NCBI GenBank assembly: GCA_964019165.1
Contig: OZ025268.1
Location: 13,040,359 to 13,104,358, forward strand
Length of the DNA: 64,000 bases
From: Mastigias papua
Taxonomy: Eukaryota; Cnidaria; Scyphozoa; Rhizostomeae; Mastigiidae
Direction: 5' to 3'
Positions 11,496 through 22,887 of this stretch are shown here, one piece after another (position 1 is the first letter of the stretch; each line of letters starts with the position of its first letter). The notes below the pieces were generated by a model that searched no databases, was not told the DNA's origin, and worked only from the letters and a program-made list of their open reading frames with translations. Both the position numbers and the translations under genes were made by a program.

Positions 11496-11687
11496 AAAAG
11501 CAAGAAATGGTGGGAGCGTTTGCATGAGAATTTGTTGGATATGCCTCTAATTGGAAAGCTCAAACTGAGGCAGGAATCCTTATCGGAGGAACTTGAGTTG
11601 CTATCAATAGAGGAATCTGAACTTCTTGATCAACTAGGACTTCAACAAGAAAATGAAGGTGCTAAAAGCCAGATACAAGTAATGTAA
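11496..11687 (+). CDS. Candidate 3' terminal exon of a host gene
   Basis: After an acceptor-like TTTTTCAG (ending 11495) an open frame in phase 0 encodes 63 residues and a TAA. It begins KSKKWWERLHENLLDMP and continues as a charged Glu/Leu-rich helix (LSEELELLSIEESELLDQL) likely to form a coiled coil. AATAAA overlaps the end of the gene at 11688. Codon use and composition look like real protein, unlike the flanking DNA. I do not recognise the family. Upstream exons are not evident in the window, being either further left beyond the retroelements or lost. It could be a processed fragment, but the acceptor argues for a spliced gene. Confidence 0.5.
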   Translation, partial: KSKKWWERLHENLLDMPLIGKLKLRQESLSEELELLSIEESELLDQLGLQQENEGAKSQIQVM

Positions 11688-11693
11688 AATAAA
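11688..11693 (+). terminator. Polyadenylation signal AATAAA
   Basis: A canonical AATAAA directly after the stop codon of the candidate exon. Its position is close to the stop but acceptable for a short 3' UTR. Confidence 0.4.
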
Positions 11694-13345
11694 ATTAGTG
11701 TCATTGCTTTAAGTACTTAATTTTTTGCCTTTCTTTAGACTATTACTGATTTCTAAATGAGCTGAATCCTTCAGTGTAAATTTGCATTGTTTCATAATCA
11801 AAAAGGAACTCACTTGATGATGCCATTCTGCAGTATGTAGATGAGGGAAGCTAGTTGGTGCTACCTTTATAGATCTAAAGAAAGATTAAAAGTCATTTCC
11901 ATCAATTATAACTTTCCTTTTACGAAATCTAAGTTTTGAATTTTAGTCGGCCATAACACTGTTTTATTCAAAATATTCGAACAATGTATAGGTTTGGAGT
12001 TGAGCTACAAATTCAGGAATCTTTGTTTTTGTTTAATTTTCAATTTTTTTTCGCTTGAGTGTTAATCAAATTAGATTGGGTGAAAATATGTCAAGCTTTA
12101 TAATGTCAGGGTTTTTCCAACAAACATTTAGGTTCCAGGAAAAACAGTGCCCTCTCTTAGCTAATTTTGGGGTGAAGAATTTCAAAGTAAACTCCGTTTT
12201 GCCGATTGGCCTTGGTTTTTGGCTGTATCGAGTTGCATATAATTTTTACAATAATAGTTTCTGGCAGCCCTAAAGGCCACAATGTTGCTATTCCAATCTA
12301 TGCACTCTTTGAAAAGACCATGAATTGTCATGTCCCTTAGTGAACTTACTAAAACGGCATGATAAATTGTATTTGGAGATCATCTAATAGATATAACTTC
12401 ATATGGATTGTTGAAATCGTACCTTTAACAGCTATTTAAAGGGAAGTTCGGGAAAAACTAAAATTTGATATGTAAAAAATATCGTAGAATCCCGTGATCT
12501 AAAGTGTTTTTGCTCTTACTTTCGTACTTCCGCTGATATTCCCAGTTGTTTCTCGTCAAACTCTACATCGTGTTTGGCCGTTACCTTTCCGCAAGACAGA
12601 AGTTTTGTTGCACTTATGTCATCACGTGTAAAAAGATATTCAATCACTACCTTAACTACGTCAGTTGGGAATATTATACCCATTTCTGTGACCTAGAAGG
12701 CGGCCAGTGGTATTACAATGGCATAAATACATCAAAACTGAACGTCAAATATATTTTGTATTATTCTGGAAGCCGCCTATGCTACTAATAGCGACTTTCA
12801 GACAGTCAAGAAATTCCAGCAGCGATCCTATGCAGCATCCACTTTTTGATATATCGACATGCTTATTAAGTTTTGTCTAGCTTTTGTCTGTCTCTTTTCT
12901 GTACTCTCTCCAACTCTAACTAACTCTAACATGTGCCCACTAATTATACTATCTCGTGACATGCATACATTGCAAAATTACATCCCACCTTACTTGAAAC
13001 TAGAATCCTTTTCTTAATATAGGCTGAAAGAAATACAAAATCAACCACCAGCAATTAAATATGCAGCAGCTAAATTTTCAAAATACTTCAAAGCTAAAGT
13101 CAACGTTCGTAAATATTGTTTCCAAATCGTTGTACTTGATTTCTAATTCTACGCGGATATCCATTTATGACGTGTGATTCTACATGATTCTACATTATTT
13201 TGATGCTAGAGGGAACGAACACTAGAGGAAACAACAAAAGTGTAGTCGTGCCAAAGTAAAAAGTGAAAATGGGAAGAAAACCGTTATGTTCCAAGGTGCC
13301 AAAGTATTTAACGTGGTACCAACCGACATGCAGTGCAGTAAATCG
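11694..13345. other. Non-coding stretch
   Basis: AT-rich unique-looking sequence. Open frames up to 80 residues occur but have no recognisable domains or compositional support. No repeat structure was seen. Confidence 0.5.
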
Positions 13346-15827
13346 CTACTTTTACTCCGTACAGGTAGATTAACTCATCTGCGGCCTAGGTGCGCGGGAC
13401 AAACAGCATAGAGTAGTAACAACTAAGAAATAGACGAACTTGGCAGCTATTGGGGTCGTATCTGGCTCAAATGTTACGTAATAGTGAATGAATGATACAT
13501 ACTCATGTTAAACGCACTAGGTTTCCCCAGGTCCACACAGGGGGTGACTTTCTTCCCTGCGGGTTGCCCGGGGTGCTACGATGAGTACTATTATATTCAC
13601 TACTAATACACTTCAGAACTTGCTGTATACTTGGTCCCAGGTCCACATGGGGGGGGTGATTTTTCCTCCATGGGTTGCCTAGGGTACCATGAGAACTCTT
13701 TAACATAGCTACTGATAAACTATTTGCTCCTGCTGTATTAATAGTATACGTACTTCCCTGCTGGTGTGAGAGGGTGATTACCCTCCTATTGACCACCCAG
13801 GGTGGCACTACTACGGCACCCAGGAGCCACGAGAGAGGGTGATTTTTCCCTCCAAGAGCTACCTGGGCACATGGTATTTCTAGCTAAACATGATATTAGG
13901 ACGAACAAATATATATTAAGTACATTAGTGCCTAAGTTGTAGCATACTGCCACCAAATTTGATGGCCTAACCGCCAAGATACGCAAAGATACGCCCCAAG
14001 CTGCGATAAAACTATGTATGAGCCTGCGTAATCCGTCGGAACTGTATACGAGCCTGCGTAATACGTCAGATAGTTGGGGGGGTGCTACCAATTATAGGAC
14101 TACCACATTACAATAAGCACTAAGACTATAACTAAATATCGAATTACCGTCACTTGCTAACGACAAGAATGTTAAACGTAAAGTCTGCTTCTGCCACCTT
14201 GCATACTACTTTCAAGAGCTTTCTCCTAGCGTTTCACGTCTGCCAGATATATGTGTGCAAACTGTCCTGTCCCCGCAAAGTTAGTAATAGAGATCCACTG
14301 ATCATTGATGTTGTTCTCTTGATGTCTTAACGTCATAGGCTCGCAAGAGTTGCTGAGGTCTGCTAATAAACCCTTTCTGATCTTCTAGAGTAGAATTGCC
14401 GTGGTTTGAGTGAAGGCAAACGTCTGCAGCGAGCTGCACTTCTGCAGTGATGACAGCTATGTGGTCCTAGCTTTCGTGAGTGTGTAGGCGAAATCTTCAG
14501 CGTTTATAGAAGATATTTGCGAGAACAACGTGACCGACGTACTTTCACTCTGGTTCGAAGTTATTGTGAACCCAATTAACCGACAGGTATTGAATGTTGC
14601 CTTGTAAAGTAGTCCTGATGAACAAAGATTTAACTAAGGAACATTATACTGGGATGGGAGGCAGTCTAGCTGACTCTCATCGCTCCTGTGATAATGGTGG
14701 GAACGGACGTGAGGACTTATCATTTCTTGATACCTGACTTCAGGTATTAATAGTATACATATTAGAACTTGGTTAGGCGATCTGCAATCATGTCTTGCTT
14801 GACATTAAACCGGAACTGTTTTCTGATCCACAATATTCACAATGGATTCTGAACTTGCTGACGTGATTCATTTCTATAGAATGACAAGCATGTGTGACTG
14901 ACGCCAGTCAGGCCGGTGACTCACCAAGCGAAATTCCATTTGTTTGCGCCCATGAAATTAAGAAATAAACAAAATATTACGTGTTGTAGTGATTGATTAG
15001 TGCGACAGCCCAAGGAACAAGTGAGTTGAAACAGAGTATTACTACTGCAAAATATGTAAGTAAATGACTACTATATGGCCTAACATTACTACCAGATGAG
15101 ACATGTGAAGTATACCTTAGAGGCTTAAAGGCGAGTTGTATTACAAAGCAACAATAGCAAGTACAAACCGACAATGATGAGCTAAGGTCTGAAGAGTGAA
15201 CGAATTATCGACGCAGCCCAGCTAGTGTGCAAGAGGTGGAGACGGGAAATAGGGAGGGTATGAGACAATACCTTAGATAAATGTTGGGACCCAGGGAAAT
15301 TAGGGCTATGTGAAGATAGCTCATACGAATCAGCGGAACACTCTGGGAGGGGGGGGCGGGAAGTATAGAATAAAGGATATAACAACGAACGCACAAGCAA
15401 TGCAATGTGTGAAATGGCTGTAAAATGCGGATGAGGGAGGCATTAAATATGGGCGCGTGACAAAATATAGAATAATGCACGAAAGAATGAGATGTAACTG
15501 CAGACTAACAATTGGGTAAAAGCGGTAAAGATAATCCTAAGAACTATAGGAAAATTAGCTAAATAAAGGACGCAGGAATGAAGACAAGCTGACTGGCAAG
15601 GAGATGTAGAGGCGTGCCCCTTTTGCAGCAATTGAAGAAGGGCTACCCTCCTGAATGTATGAAATAATGGCAATAATGACTTGGAAACAGAAACATAACA
15701 ATGGTTAACCACTAAGGATGAAGGTGGAAGGTAGTAGAGGCAGCAAATGCTGTACTAAAATAGAGGCGAAGAGATAATACTGTGAACAGGGCGCAGAAGG
15801 CAACAAGTAGGGAGGGTTAGGGTAATA

Positions 15828-16127
15828 TTGCAAGAAAATCTCAAGTTAAAGCTAAAAATAAAAGATCTGGAGATCAAAAACTCTCACCTCTTCGATGATG
15901 TCATCCTCCGTGGAACATCAAGAATTCAACGCACGGAGGGGAATTATATAGATTTTGATCCATTAGACGAAATACTCTTCCCTCGGAATAAGAAACATTC
16001 CCAATCATTAAGGAATAACAAGCCACTTGGCACAACACAAAGCAATGGATGTCAAGTTGTACGTCCCAGAGGACCATGCTCTCCCATTCAAAGGGAATCC
16101 TTATCTACTGTCAGTGCTGACAGTTGA
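15828..16127 (+). pseudogene. LINE 1 ORF1, N-terminal part
   Basis: A 99-residue frame starting MQENLKLKLKIKDLEIKNS, a Lys/Leu-rich stretch that can form a coiled coil, as expected for the multimerising N-terminus of a LINE ORF1 protein. A stop at 16125 and a frame change separate it from the esterase part at 16230. Confidence 0.5.
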
Positions 16128-16229
16128 AGTGACAGTGACAACGACACAAAAGGGAAATCGCACAACAACAAGCGTATAGAACAACTAGAGTCATCAAATC
16201 CCCATGGCAATTAAAACTATAGCGAAATC

Positions 16230-16889
16230 TTGGAAAATACTAGAAGAAAAGACCTACAATCCGTGCCAAAAACTCACAAAAGCAAAAGTAATAACTTGCA
16301 AAAAAATGGAGACAAAGGTTCACAGAGAACAGGGGGTAGAAAGAACAAAGTTGCAAGAAGCAACTCAACCGAGGATAATGCAGGAGAAGTAAACAGTGAG
16401 GTAAAAAGAAGAAAAAGAAATGAACTGCAAGACAACGAAAGGAGAAAAGTACTGATAGTCGGCGATTCACAGCTAAGAAAAATTAGTGGTGATAAATTAA
16501 CGAAAGACCATCTCTCCGTTAATGTCAAGGCAATGCCTGGTGCGAAAATCTCGAAGATGAAAGAGGTCAACATAGAAAAAGACGTAAATGTGGTGATTAT
16601 ACACGCGGGGACTTGCAATATCCGTAAACAAACGAATCCAGAAAAGCTTGCTGATGAAATTGTGTCCACACTAAAAGAGGTAAAAGAAAACCTGCCAAAG
16701 GCGCAGATCGCCTTCTCAAGTATCTTAAAACGAAACGATGATCTGGAGTTGTATGCAAGAGTGCTGAAAACGAATCAATTGCTGCAAGAAAGACTACTTT
16801 TTAGTGGACTTGATTACATAAGGTATGGCAATATTTCCTTTGACGGCCTTCATATCAATGAAGGTGCAAAATACTTGCATCTAACCTGA
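16230..16889 (+). CDS. LINE 1 ORF1, SGNH-hydrolase (esterase) domain
   Basis: A 219-residue frame. A basic, low-complexity N-terminal half is followed by RRKVLIVGDSQLRKI (SGNH block I with the GDS serine), VVIIHAGTCNI (block III region, where Cys stands in place of the usual Asn), and FDGLHINEGA (block V Asp and His). CR1-type LINEs carry such an esterase in ORF1; it is thought to act on lipids or assist RNP function. It ends six bases before ORF2 begins, typical for LINE ORF spacing. It may have lost activity at block III. Confidence 0.65.
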   Translation: MENTRRKDLQSVPKTHKSKSNNLQKNGDKGSQRTGGRKNKVARSNSTEDNAGEVNSEVKRRKRNELQDNERRKVLIVGDSQLRKISGDKLTKDHLSVNVKAMPGAKISKMKEVNIEKDVNVVIIHAGTCNIRKQTNPEKLADEIVSTLKEVKENLPKAQIAFSSILKRNDDLELYARVLKTNQLLQERLLFSGLDYIRYGNISFDGLHINEGAKYLHLT

Positions 16890-16895
16890 GTAAAT

Positions 16896-19406
16896 ATGTT
16901 AGGTATTGTTAGGGAATTCAGAGATGTCCAGATAACTCAGTTAGCTGAACAAAAAAACCAAAAAGGAGTTAAAATCTCGCAGTTGAACATTCTACCGCTA
17001 AGAAAAAATAAATTAGAATTAGCTAAACTGGTCAAAGATCATCAGTTAGATTTAATTTGCCTCAATGAAACCAGATTGTCTAAAGACATATGCGACAATG
17101 ACTTTTCAATTGAGGGCTATGATCTTTACAGGCGGGACAAGGACACCTCTTGTGGTGGAGTAGCCATTTATATAAGAAGCACGCTTTCCCATCACAAACG
17201 AGACGATATTAAAGACCCCAACCTTGAGATTATAGGGCTGGAAATCACGCCAAAACACGCCAAGAGCTATATTGTTCTTTGCTGGTACCGTCCACCAACG
17301 GACTGTGCAGACACTTCCACCTTTCTATCATTAACAAAACTAATTAGAGAATTAGATTCAGAAGGGAAGGAAATCATTCTAATAGGCAATACAAACTGTG
17401 ATCTCAAAAAATCAAAAGATTGTAATACAAGAAAGCTGAAGCTTGTATATTCAGAATTTCAATTTGAACAATTAATTACTGATTATACAAGGGTAGCTAC
17501 TTCAGTTTGCTCTGATGGTAAGACAAATACAACAAGAACTTTAATTGATCATCTCTCTACGAATAGACCAAATTACATTTCCAGTTCTGGCGTAATTAAG
17601 ATAAGCATGTCAGATCACTATATGATATACGGTGTCAGAAAACTTAGCGGCAGATGTCCGGTAGAGCGGAAGCAAATAAAAACCGAGTTTCGTTGTCTGA
17701 GAAATTATGATCGGGAAGCTTTTCTATCCGACTTGCGAAGTATAAACTGGGAAATGGCTACCCCCACAACCTTGGATGACCCCAACTTATTGGCAAATAA
17801 CTTCCACGATCTCTTTCACTCAATCTTAGATGTGCATGCACCGTTAAAAACACGTAAACACACAACAGTGCACGCACCTTCTCCCTGGATAACTCCATAT
17901 ATCAAGAACTTGATATATGAGAGAGACAGGGCTAAGAGAAAAGCTGAAAGAGATCAATCAATCTGGCCAGAATACAAACGCCTAAGAAACAGAGTTACCA
18001 GGGAACTCCGAAGAGGTGTCGAGACCTACTATCAAAACTTGATAGATGAGAACTCCAATAACCCTAAAGAAATGTGGAAAACGATCAAAAAAGTTCTAAA
18101 TAAGAATCAACATTCCTCCACGCCAAAGTTTGTTATGTTTGAAGGTCAATCTGTTGAAAAACCAAATGAAATTGCAGAGGCTTTCAACAATCATTTCGCT
18201 ACTATAGGCCCAAAACTGGCGGATAAAATTGGAAACAAAGACTCTGATGACCCACTAAAATATCTATCTAATATGGGAGGGTCGATTGCTTCATGCTTCA
18301 AGTTTTATACAATCCATCCTAATACTATAGAAAGAGAAATAAAAAACTTCAAATACTCCAATTTTGCAGGATATCACAAAATATCTGTCAAGCTAGTTAA
18401 GGATGTAGCAGAAATTTTATCTGAACCGCTAGCTATTATATTCAACGCGTCTTTCAATAAGGGCATCTTTCCCGATATCTGGAAAATAGCGAGAGTAACT
18501 TCAATTTTTAAGTCAGGTTCGAAAAGCAATGTCAGCAACTATAGGCCCATATCTGTGTTATCCGTGTTTTCAAGATTACTAGGAAAAATAGGACATGACC
18601 AATTTTCCAAGTACTTGAAAGAACATAACAAATTTGCAAAATGCCAACAGGCATTTCTAACATTGCACAGCACTCTCACTTCACTACTTAGTGTAACAGA
18701 CACATGGTTTTCAAACATTGACAAACGCAAACTTAATATTAGTATCTTTCTCGACCTAAAGAAGGCGTTCGATACCGTGGACCACGGAATTCTCCTATCA
18801 AAGTTAAGTATATATGGTGCAGTAGGGACACCACTTCGCTGGTTCGCATCTTATTTAACTGACAGGAAACAATACTGTCAAATAAATGGTCACAAATCCT
18901 GCCTGAAAAATGTTCTCTGCGGCATTCCACAGGGCTCGTGCTTGGGGCCTCTTTTATTCATCCTGTATGTAAATGACTTTGAGCAATGCCTCGAAAAATG
19001 TACAGCAAACATGTACGCGAATGATACCAGTGTAACATGTTCTGCTGAAGATCTTACTGAGCTCTGCAACGACTTAAAAACAGAGGTTGGCAATGTAGCA
19101 GAATGGTTAAGACTAAATAAGCTAAGTCTTAACACTGATAAAACAGAGTACATGGTAGTTGGTCACAAACGTCAAACCATATCTGAACCTATTGAGATAA
19201 AAATAAACGAGGAGCCAATTAAACGGGTCCAGACAGTAAAATATCTCGGAACCATGGTAGACGAAAACCTTACATGGAATGAGCAATATAAGAAGCTCAA
19301 AGGTAAAATAAAAAGTGCGCTCTCGTCCCTGCAGAAATTAAGAAACATACTTCCGCAGTCGAAACTAGATCAAGTGTATAGGGCACTGCTCGAGAGTCAT
19401 TTGTGA
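16896..19406 (+). CDS. LINE 1 ORF2: endonuclease and reverse transcriptase
   Basis: An 836-residue uninterrupted frame, the longest in the window. Residues about 25-250 form an APE-type endonuclease (ISQLNI, LNETRL, GGVAIYIR, SDHYMIYG). Residues about 530-800 form the RT: NYRPISVLSVFSRL, FLDLKKAFDTVDHGIL (motif A), GIPQGSCLGPLLFILYVND (motif B), MYANDTS (motif C) and VKYLGTMVD. Two catalytic sites are altered: the endonuclease GD-N box reads IGNTNCDL (Asp to Asn, codon 17388-17390), and motif C reads A-N-D instead of A-D-D (codon 19020-19022). The protein should therefore be inactive. A TGA at 19404-19406 cuts off the tail, which continues in frame as YSDELWG, so it likely arose from CGA. Confidence 0.85.
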   Translation: MLGIVREFRDVQITQLAEQKNQKGVKISQLNILPLRKNKLELAKLVKDHQLDLICLNETRLSKDICDNDFSIEGYDLYRRDKDTSCGGVAIYIRSTLSHHKRDDIKDPNLEIIGLEITPKHAKSYIVLCWYRPPTDCADTSTFLSLTKLIRELDSEGKEIILIGNTNCDLKKSKDCNTRKLKLVYSEFQFEQLITDYTRVATSVCSDGKTNTTRTLIDHLSTNRPNYISSSGVIKISMSDHYMIYGVRKLSGRCPVERKQIKTEFRCLRNYDREAFLSDLRSINWEMATPTTLDDPNLLANNFHDLFHSILDVHAPLKTRKHTTVHAPSPWITPYIKNLIYERDRAKRKAERDQSIWPEYKRLRNRVTRELRRGVETYYQNLIDENSNNPKEMWKTIKKVLNKNQHSSTPKFVMFEGQSVEKPNEIAEAFNNHFATIGPKLADKIGNKDSDDPLKYLSNMGGSIASCFKFYTIHPNTIEREIKNFKYSNFAGYHKISVKLVKDVAEILSEPLAIIFNASFNKGIFPDIWKIARVTSIFKSGSKSNVSNYRPISVLSVFSRLLGKIGHDQFSKYLKEHNKFAKCQQAFLTLHSTLTSLLSVTDTWFSNIDKRKLNISIFLDLKKAFDTVDHGILLSKLSIYGAVGTPLRWFASYLTDRKQYCQINGHKSCLKNVLCGIPQGSCLGPLLFILYVNDFEQCLEKCTANMYANDTSVTCSAEDLTELCNDLKTEVGNVAEWLRLNKLSLNTDKTEYMVVGHKRQTISEPIEIKINEEPIKRVQTVKYLGTMVDENLTWNEQYKKLKGKIKSALSSLQKLRNILPQSKLDQVYRALLESHL

Positions 19407-19850
19407 TACAGTGATGAGTTGTGGGGCAGGTTATCAAATACAAAACTTGATCATCTCCAGCGTCTTCAAAACAGAGCACGGACGCTGATTGAGAGCTCCA
19501 GATTGAAAGATGGGTGGACTTATACCTGGCTCTCAGTTTCTAACTTGATCAAATTTGATAGGGCAATAATGATCTACAAAATCCTTAACGGTCTGTGCCC
19601 GGAGAGCTTGAACGGGAAACTCATCGATTTCAAAATATCAAACAAGAAATCAGCAAGATTTAGACATCCCAAGACTCAATCTTGAGTTCTCTAAAACAAG
19701 TTTTCTCTATACAAGTGCAAAGACATGGAACGAAATTCCATTGCAAATAAGAGTAAGTTCCAATGTCTTCACTTTTAAAAAAAGACTGAAGGAATTTCTC
19801 CAGAATTAAAATCCTTCCCCAAGCAAGACACCCAGGAAGATCAGCAATCT
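19407..19850 (+). pseudogene. LINE 1 ORF2 C-terminal tail
   Basis: After the TGA the frame continues with LDHLQRLQNRARTLIESS, then SVSNLIKFDRAIMIYKILNGLCPESL, the usual CR1/L2-type C-terminal region. It then decays after a further stop near 19683. AT-rich 3' UTR-like sequence runs to about 20090. Confidence 0.7.
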
Positions 19851-20090
19851 GGCATTCTCGTAAATTGATTAGTATGTTATAGATTATTTAGATGAACGTT
19901 GATTAGTAAGTTATATATATTTGTTTTTATATTTTAATTTTTGTAATTTAAGCTGATGGGAGTTCGTGATTAAATATATGATGAAATAACGAATGGGGAC
20001 CCTGACATAAGAACATATATGTAAGAATGGGTAAACAAAAGATAGAATAACTGCAAATGTGGTACTTACCGTATCTCAGACATGACACTA

Positions 20091-20919
20091 TGGGAGGGGG
20101 GGAGCATGATGTAAACTAAATGCGACCACAATTGTGTACTAGTTAATAAGCTAAAGAAGCATAGGACTAAAGAATAAAGCGACATCGTGCAGCAAGCAAA
20201 TCTCTATGTGCATATTGTGGGGAAGATTCTTTGACACTGATTGCAGAAAACAATACTAGCTAATAAACTAAAGTAGTATAGAACTGACGAATTAAACGAC
20301 ATCGCGCAGCAAGCAAAATATACATGCATATTAAGGGGTATTGTCCTAGAAAATGATGGCTGAGGATAAATATTATCTAGATATTAACTATATATGTTAT
20401 ACAAAGCACGAATATAAGGTAGCTGTAAGGTAGTATATCAGGACAATGAACACGAAGGTAGTAATATGGTAATAGGTATAAACAGGCTAATGTAGCTGGT
20501 AAGTACAAACTCTTCTCGGCCAAGCAAAAGGAACTTCAAGTAGGAATAATCGAACGATAACTATACAGAACGCAATGGGAGAGTGGACTGCTATCACTGA
20601 TAGCTAACGTGACCTCTATACTCATGTCATTGATGTAAACAACGCTGCTGGGTGTGTGCAAATATTTCATCATATAGTGGCTTGTTCATTTGGGCTAATA
20701 GTGATAAAGTGACGTGCCATATCGGAGTAAAAGTAAAGGGTGTAAAATTCAGGTAGATTTACTCACCCGTAGAATTTGATGTGTATAAGCGTGATGCAGG
20801 ATACTTTGCAGTTAATGATGTAATACCAGACATGGCTGAGCTAACTACATGCAATTGGTCCTGGGTATGTGGGTATTTACACTCAGTGGGTTGGCAGGAA
20901 CAGTGGCACCAGCTACGAA
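20091..20919. repeat. Element X, internal block with ~120-bp units
   Basis: Contains repeated units with the core GCAGCAAGCAAAT near GACATCGYGCAG. The same family of units occurs at 45260-45660 in X copy 2. At about 20754 the string CAGGTAGATTTACTCACC resembles the terminus of X, an internal end-like sequence. No coding capacity. Confidence 0.6.
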
Positions 20920-21119
20920 GTAGTCGGTTGTTCGCCAGGAACTTAATTGCTCATGCTAAGCATAGGTGACATCTCCAGCACGGACTCTGTATCTGAAGAT
21001 CTTGCTAGTTTGACTGTGGCCTCTGATGGGTATCATCAGCATCTAGGATTTAAAAAGGGTATGGCGATTGCATCCTTGAATATTGATGGTCTTCGAAGCA
21101 CCTAGATGAGGTTCATATT

Positions 21120-22456
21120 TTGATAAAGAACCTTGGGGTTCACATCTTAGGTCTTAATGAAAGTGAGCTTGGTCCTAGCTACCCAAAGGAGTTAACTAGT
21201 GTGGCCGGTTACCATCAGGAGCGTTTGGATAGGACATGCAATGATGGTGGCGTTTCTGTCTATATTAAGGACTCTGTTGCATACAAATGCCGTCCTGACG
21301 TTCCTACTGACGATCTGGAACTCATTTGTATCGAAATTGAACCACCTAAAAGCAAGTCATTTCTCGTTCTTGTTTGGTCCCGGCCACCCAACAGCCCCGT
21401 TGGCTCCTTCATTAAGCTGGAAAAGGTATTATCGTTTCTGGACAAGGAGGACAAAGAATTAATTCTCTTGGGATACACTAACTGTGATCTCACTCCAAAA
21501 TGTGTTGAGCAGCCCATAGACAACGAAACTAAACATTTGCTCAGTATCTATGAATTGTTCAGCTTCGAACAGCTTATAAATGAACCAACTAGGGTCACTC
21601 TAAATACTTCAACCATTATTGACCATATTGCTACAACTTGTGCCAGAAACATATTGAAATCTGGAGTACATGAAATTTCCCTAAGTGATCATTTTCTGGT
21701 CTATTGCATACGAAAATTTAATGGTGCCATAAATAAGGGACATAACATGATCAAAACCCGAAAGATGAAACATTTTAATGAAGAAGCTTTCCTGGCTGAT
21801 GTTTCTGGCATTAGTTGGGAGCAAATTTTTACTGCTACAGATGACATAGATATTCTTGCAAACATATGGTCAAACCTTTTTTCTGCGATCATAGAGAAGC
21901 ATGCCCCAATGACGGAAATGCGTGTTTCTGAGACTTACTGTCCATGGATTGACAAAGATCTAAAGAAACTAATGCAGACCAGGGACAAGCTGAAAAAGGC
22001 AGCAGTTAAAAGAAAGTCCCAAATCCTCATGGATTCTTATAAACAGGTCCGTAATAAAGTCAATGTCCTTAACATTAAGTTGAAAAGGCAGTATTACACC
22101 GCAAAAATAGCTGCATGTCAGGGTAACATGAAAGAGTCCTGGAAGGCCAGCAATGAATTTCTTAACAAGAGATCAAAGTCTAGCAACATTGACTGCCTTA
22201 AGCAATCTGGTTTGGTTACTATCCAGAAAAATGAAACCTCAAACTCCATAAACAATTTCTTCTGCTCAGTAGGTAAGGATCTTGCGGATAAAATCAATCC
22301 CACTTCAAACCCACTTCTTGTTGGTGACTATGAAATTAATAAACAGAAGAAGACGGTTCATTTCATCACCATAGAAGTACATGAGATCAGGGATGCATTC
22401 GCCAAAGTTAAGGCAGCAAAGAGCTTTGGGACTGACTACATCTCTAGCTACTCTTA
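21120..22456 (+). pseudogene. LINE 2 endonuclease and linker
   Basis: A 445-residue frame. Its start is an artefact of an upstream frame break: the true N-terminal block (ASLNIDGLRS) lies at about 21070-21105 in another frame. It shows LNESELG, GGVSVYIKD, and SLSDHFLVYC at the end of the endonuclease. The GD-N box reads LGYTNCDL, with Tyr for the catalytic Asp (codon 21474-21476). The frame runs into a MITE at 22457; without it the protein would continue from SSYS into ALPFIEN. Confidence 0.75.
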
Positions 22457-22884
22457 GGTTCCTAATGAACGGGGGGGGGTAATAATAGTAGGGGGGTAGG
22501 AAAATTTTCGAAAATTTAGTAAACGGGGGGTCTTATTAAACGGGGCTGTCAGAATTTCGAAAAAATGTCAAAATCTCTAAAACACACAATTCCATAGAGG
22601 ATATCTTTTCAAAAACAAGAGAAAGTAATAAGAACAGCTTTTAAGATAACCCAAGAATAAGACATATAAGCCAAATACAGCATGAAAATCTATGCATAAA
22701 AAATATCTCTCATCGGAGCATACAAAGACAAACAATTTGTAAAAGTTGAAGAAAAAAGGACAACCTCATCAACCTCATCTGTCATATACTTGAAAATTAA
22801 TAAACGGGGGAGTCCTAATAAGGTCCGGGGGATCGGAAAAAAATCGAAAAGTTAATAAGCGTCCCGGAACGTTTATTAGGAACC
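22457..22884. mobile_element. 428-bp Harbinger-like MITE
   Basis: Flanked by TTA (22454-22456 and 22885-22887). TIRs are GGTTCCTAATGAACG and CGTTTATTAGGAACC. G-rich runs follow the left end. A 3-bp TTA duplication fits the PIF/Harbinger superfamily (TWA targets). Removing the MITE and one TTA restores an open LINE 2 frame, so the boundaries are secure. It encodes nothing. Confidence 0.85.
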
Positions 22885-22887
22885 TTA

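Larger units (their letters stand above)
15438..20090 (+). mobile_element. CR1/L2-like LINE 1 with esterase ORF1
   Basis: An insertion inside X, delimited by comparison with X copy 2: homology stops at GATGAGGGA (15437) and resumes at GCATGATGTAAACTAAATG (20104). It contains ORF1 (15828-16889, broken) and ORF2 (16896-19406, then a stop and further coding to about 19810). The order of APE-type endonuclease, RT and a short tail matches CR1/L2-group LINEs. Exact 5' and 3' ends were not resolved. Confidence 0.75.

Noticed and set aside
12055..12788. 72- and 80-residue plus-strand frames
   Set aside because: No domain, no splice or start context, and AT-rich composition equal to the surroundings.
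13503..15712. Minus-strand frames of 65-106 residues in X copy 1
   Set aside because: They lack homology to each other's counterparts in X copy 2 at the protein level and have no domain; X looks non-coding.
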